The position numbers and the translations under genes are program-made. From Apricaphanius iberus (lineage: Eukaryota; Chordata; Actinopteri; Cyprinodontiformes; Aphaniidae): a stretch of DNA of 64,000 bases. Position 1 is the first letter of the stretch. Every line of letters begins with the position of its first letter. The stretch covers positions 935,001-999,000 of the forward strand of contig JAPXFQ010000344.1 in NCBI GenBank assembly GCA_028564705.1. The letters are read 5' to 3'. The notes under the pieces were generated by a model, which was not told the DNA's origin, searched no databases, and worked only from the letters and a program-made list of their open reading frames with translations. Below are positions 60,753 to 64,000 of the stretch, piece by piece.

Positions 60753-62245
60753 ATAAACTAAATAGAAGCAAGATTCTAAGTTTGACCCCAACTTAAGGTT
60801 TCTCTGCTTAAAAAAGACATTGATTCATCCAGATAGGAAAATTTAGTTTTATATTTTGTTATTGACAAATATCTACTTCTCTCTCTCTCTCTCTCTCTCT
60901 CTGCCACAACCCCAATGTGATGCAACCTCCAATCCAGCAACATCACCCCAGGTAGCATCCACATACCCACTTCACACAAGGAAAACATTACTCCTGGTGC
61001 CAACACCCACACACTCATCCCCAACTTCCAGACGAAAAAGTAATTTCTGCAGCTGTGTTGTAGTAAAAGCTCAAACAACAAACTAATAGAAAGGCTAGAG
61101 ACAGAATAAAAACAGATAATGGGTAATTTGGAACACAAATGTTAAGTTATAACACATTCAAATAGTTCTAAAATTTATGAGTATCCTCCTGGTTATCATA
61201 ATAGTTTTTTTCAACTACGCTTAATTTTATTTTTCTTTATTTTAACATAACGAACACTTAGAGGATTAAAAATGGTTTATTGTGATTTTTAAAAATTTTA
61301 AAAATACGTCCTTTATTTCCATTGATGCTCATTTATTTCTAAAACATTGGAAGCAGGTGTTTTCATTATTTTCCTATTGTTAAGAAGTTTGCCCTTAATT
61401 CCGTCCCTATCTGCAAAATATTCATAAAGATCGTCTAGTTTTTAACTATTTCCATTCTCAAGCCCAACATGTCCTTTATTATGATGTGTTTAAGATCCTT
61501 TTTGCATTTATGTGACAACTCCCTGTGCAGCTTGCAGAACACTCAGCCTGGGTTTTACTGGGCCAGAGCTGATGACATTCACACATCCAGAACACAGTTG
61601 TACCTTTACAATAAATGGCTTCTGAGCACTAATTCTCCATCACAGATACACAACAGGCTTAGTCATAGTCATAGCTCAAGGAGGCTATTTGGGATAATGT
61701 GGCTTAGTTAGTAATTACAAATTCTGCGCATGACATCAGGATAAATGACACGACTTCTTAATGGTGCACTGCCAAGAAGCATGTGATGCATTCCAGAAAT
61801 GCACAGACACCTGCACCCTCAACTACTATTAAAGAAGAACTGACTGTAACTTCTTGAAGATGAACTGAACAAACAGTCTGGAGTTTTCTGAAATGGACGG
61901 ACTGCGAGTCTATACCTGCGTACCGCTAATCAGAACAATAAAATCTGTGAGCTTTTTAATACCTTCTGTTTGTACTGTAGAGTTTTAACAAAATTGTATA
62001 AAACTGATATTCTGTTCTATAAATGAATAAGTGATAGGGTCCTGTTTACCAACAGATAGCACACCAGAATATTTGTTGCTTTAAAGGAATGGGTTTTAAC
62101 GATATTATGGTTTCTGCTCTTTTTATCATCGTCAATACAAAAATATACACACAGTGCTAACATGAATTGAACATAATTTTGATTGATTATTACTGAATTC
62201 GGCCTTTTTGGTGAATTTCTCCTTTTTGGTGATAAATAAAGTATG
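60753..62245. other. AT-rich DNA with a (CT)n tract
   Basis: (TC)n lies at about 60877-60902. No gene or cadherin exon seen. Confidence 0.5.
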
Positions 62246-63596
<1,351 letters not shown>

Positions 63597-63627
<31 letters not shown>

Positions 63628-63651
63628 TGTATGTATCTATCTATCTATCTT
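63597..63651. repeat. (GTAT)n / (CTAT)n microsatellite
   Basis: About nine GTAT units then four CTAT units, abutting the right end of the Tc1 element. Confidence 0.95.
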
Positions 63652-63663
63652 ACATAATACTGT

Positions 63664-63840
63664 ACATAACAAAAGTTTGGACACACCTCATTCACTGCGT
63701 TTTCTTTTATTTTCACTACTACATTGTAGATTCTATGAATGAACACATGATGTATGGAATTACTGTATGCACTAAAACAAAAAGGGTGAAATAACTGAAC
63801 ACGTGTTATATTTAAGATTCCTCAAAGTAGCTACTGTAGG
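63664..63840 (+). mobile_element. Tc1-like transposon end fragment
   Basis: cataacaaaagtttggacac ... ttttattttcactactacat ... tcctcaaagtagctac resembles the end at 27878, extending ~180 bp inward to the segment that normally precedes the transposase. The window or a deletion ends it. Confidence 0.65.
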
Positions 63841-64000
63841 GGATTTATCAATAAAAAATGGATAAAGTTAAGTTATGGTCTATCTGGTTAGTATAAGGAT
63901 ATTAAATCAATAATTTATACATTATTAATTTAATTATCTCTTCAAATTATTAACGGGCACCACCCAGTTTTTCCATAAAAACCTGCCAAAAATATATATA
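63841..64000. other. AT-rich edge, nothing recognised
   Basis: Window edge; no feature seen. Confidence 0.5.

Noticed and set aside
60776..61138. 120-codon minus frame with Arg-Glu repeats
   Set aside because: The repeats come from the (CT)n tract at 60877-60902.

Overview
The window looks like nuclear DNA of a teleost fish, probably a percomorph. It is AT-rich, intron-bearing and full of transposons typical of fish: Ty3/Gypsy chromoviruses, Tc1-like elements with IR/DR ends, hAT and Harbinger MITEs, an APE-type LINE, tRNA-derived SINEs and (CA)n microsatellites. No rRNA gene, CRISPR array or bacterial-type operon is present.

Layout. 278-5934 is one structurally complete Ty3/Gypsy retrotransposon on the minus strand: two LTRs, intact gag and pol, a polypurine tract, a perfect 5-bp target duplication, a -1 frameshift heptamer and a primer site complementary to the element's own predicted mRNA 5' end (Tf1/sushi-type self-priming). 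5935-16660 is gene-free and carries a Tc1 relic, a solo LTR, a LINE tail, a TTAA-flanked MITE and two diverged copies of a ~0.5-kb segment. 16662-20870 is a 4.2-kb TIR element, PIF/Harbinger-like, holding a ~1.7-kb GC-rich stop-poor block between direct repeats. 20871-36740 is gene-free and holds LINE, Tc1, hAT, SINE and foldback relics, including a hAT MITE nested in another repeat with a perfect 8-bp duplication. 36740-40560 is a decayed minus-strand LINE split by a solo LTR.

The only host gene I can support is the 3' end of a type II classical cadherin on the minus strand, best matching cadherin-24 (cdh24). Its last four coding exons are at 59245-59128, 54468-54319, 53971-53870 and 43123-42594. 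Reading phases fit across all three introns and give the end of EC5, the transmembrane helix and the catenin-binding tail. The remaining 5' exons lie beyond the right edge. The introns hold three related hAT MITEs (one with a tRNA-like insert), two Harbinger-like MITEs, a SINE and an internally deleted Tc1 element. Further right are a Tc1 element with ~213-bp IR/DR ends (62248-63593) and loose Tc1 ends.

The best candidates for a second look are the self-priming and frameshifting architecture of the Gypsy element, the GC-rich block inside the Harbinger-like element, and the tRNA-like module captured by a hAT MITE. I found no convincing wholly new system. All family names come from sequence patterns read by eye, without database searches.
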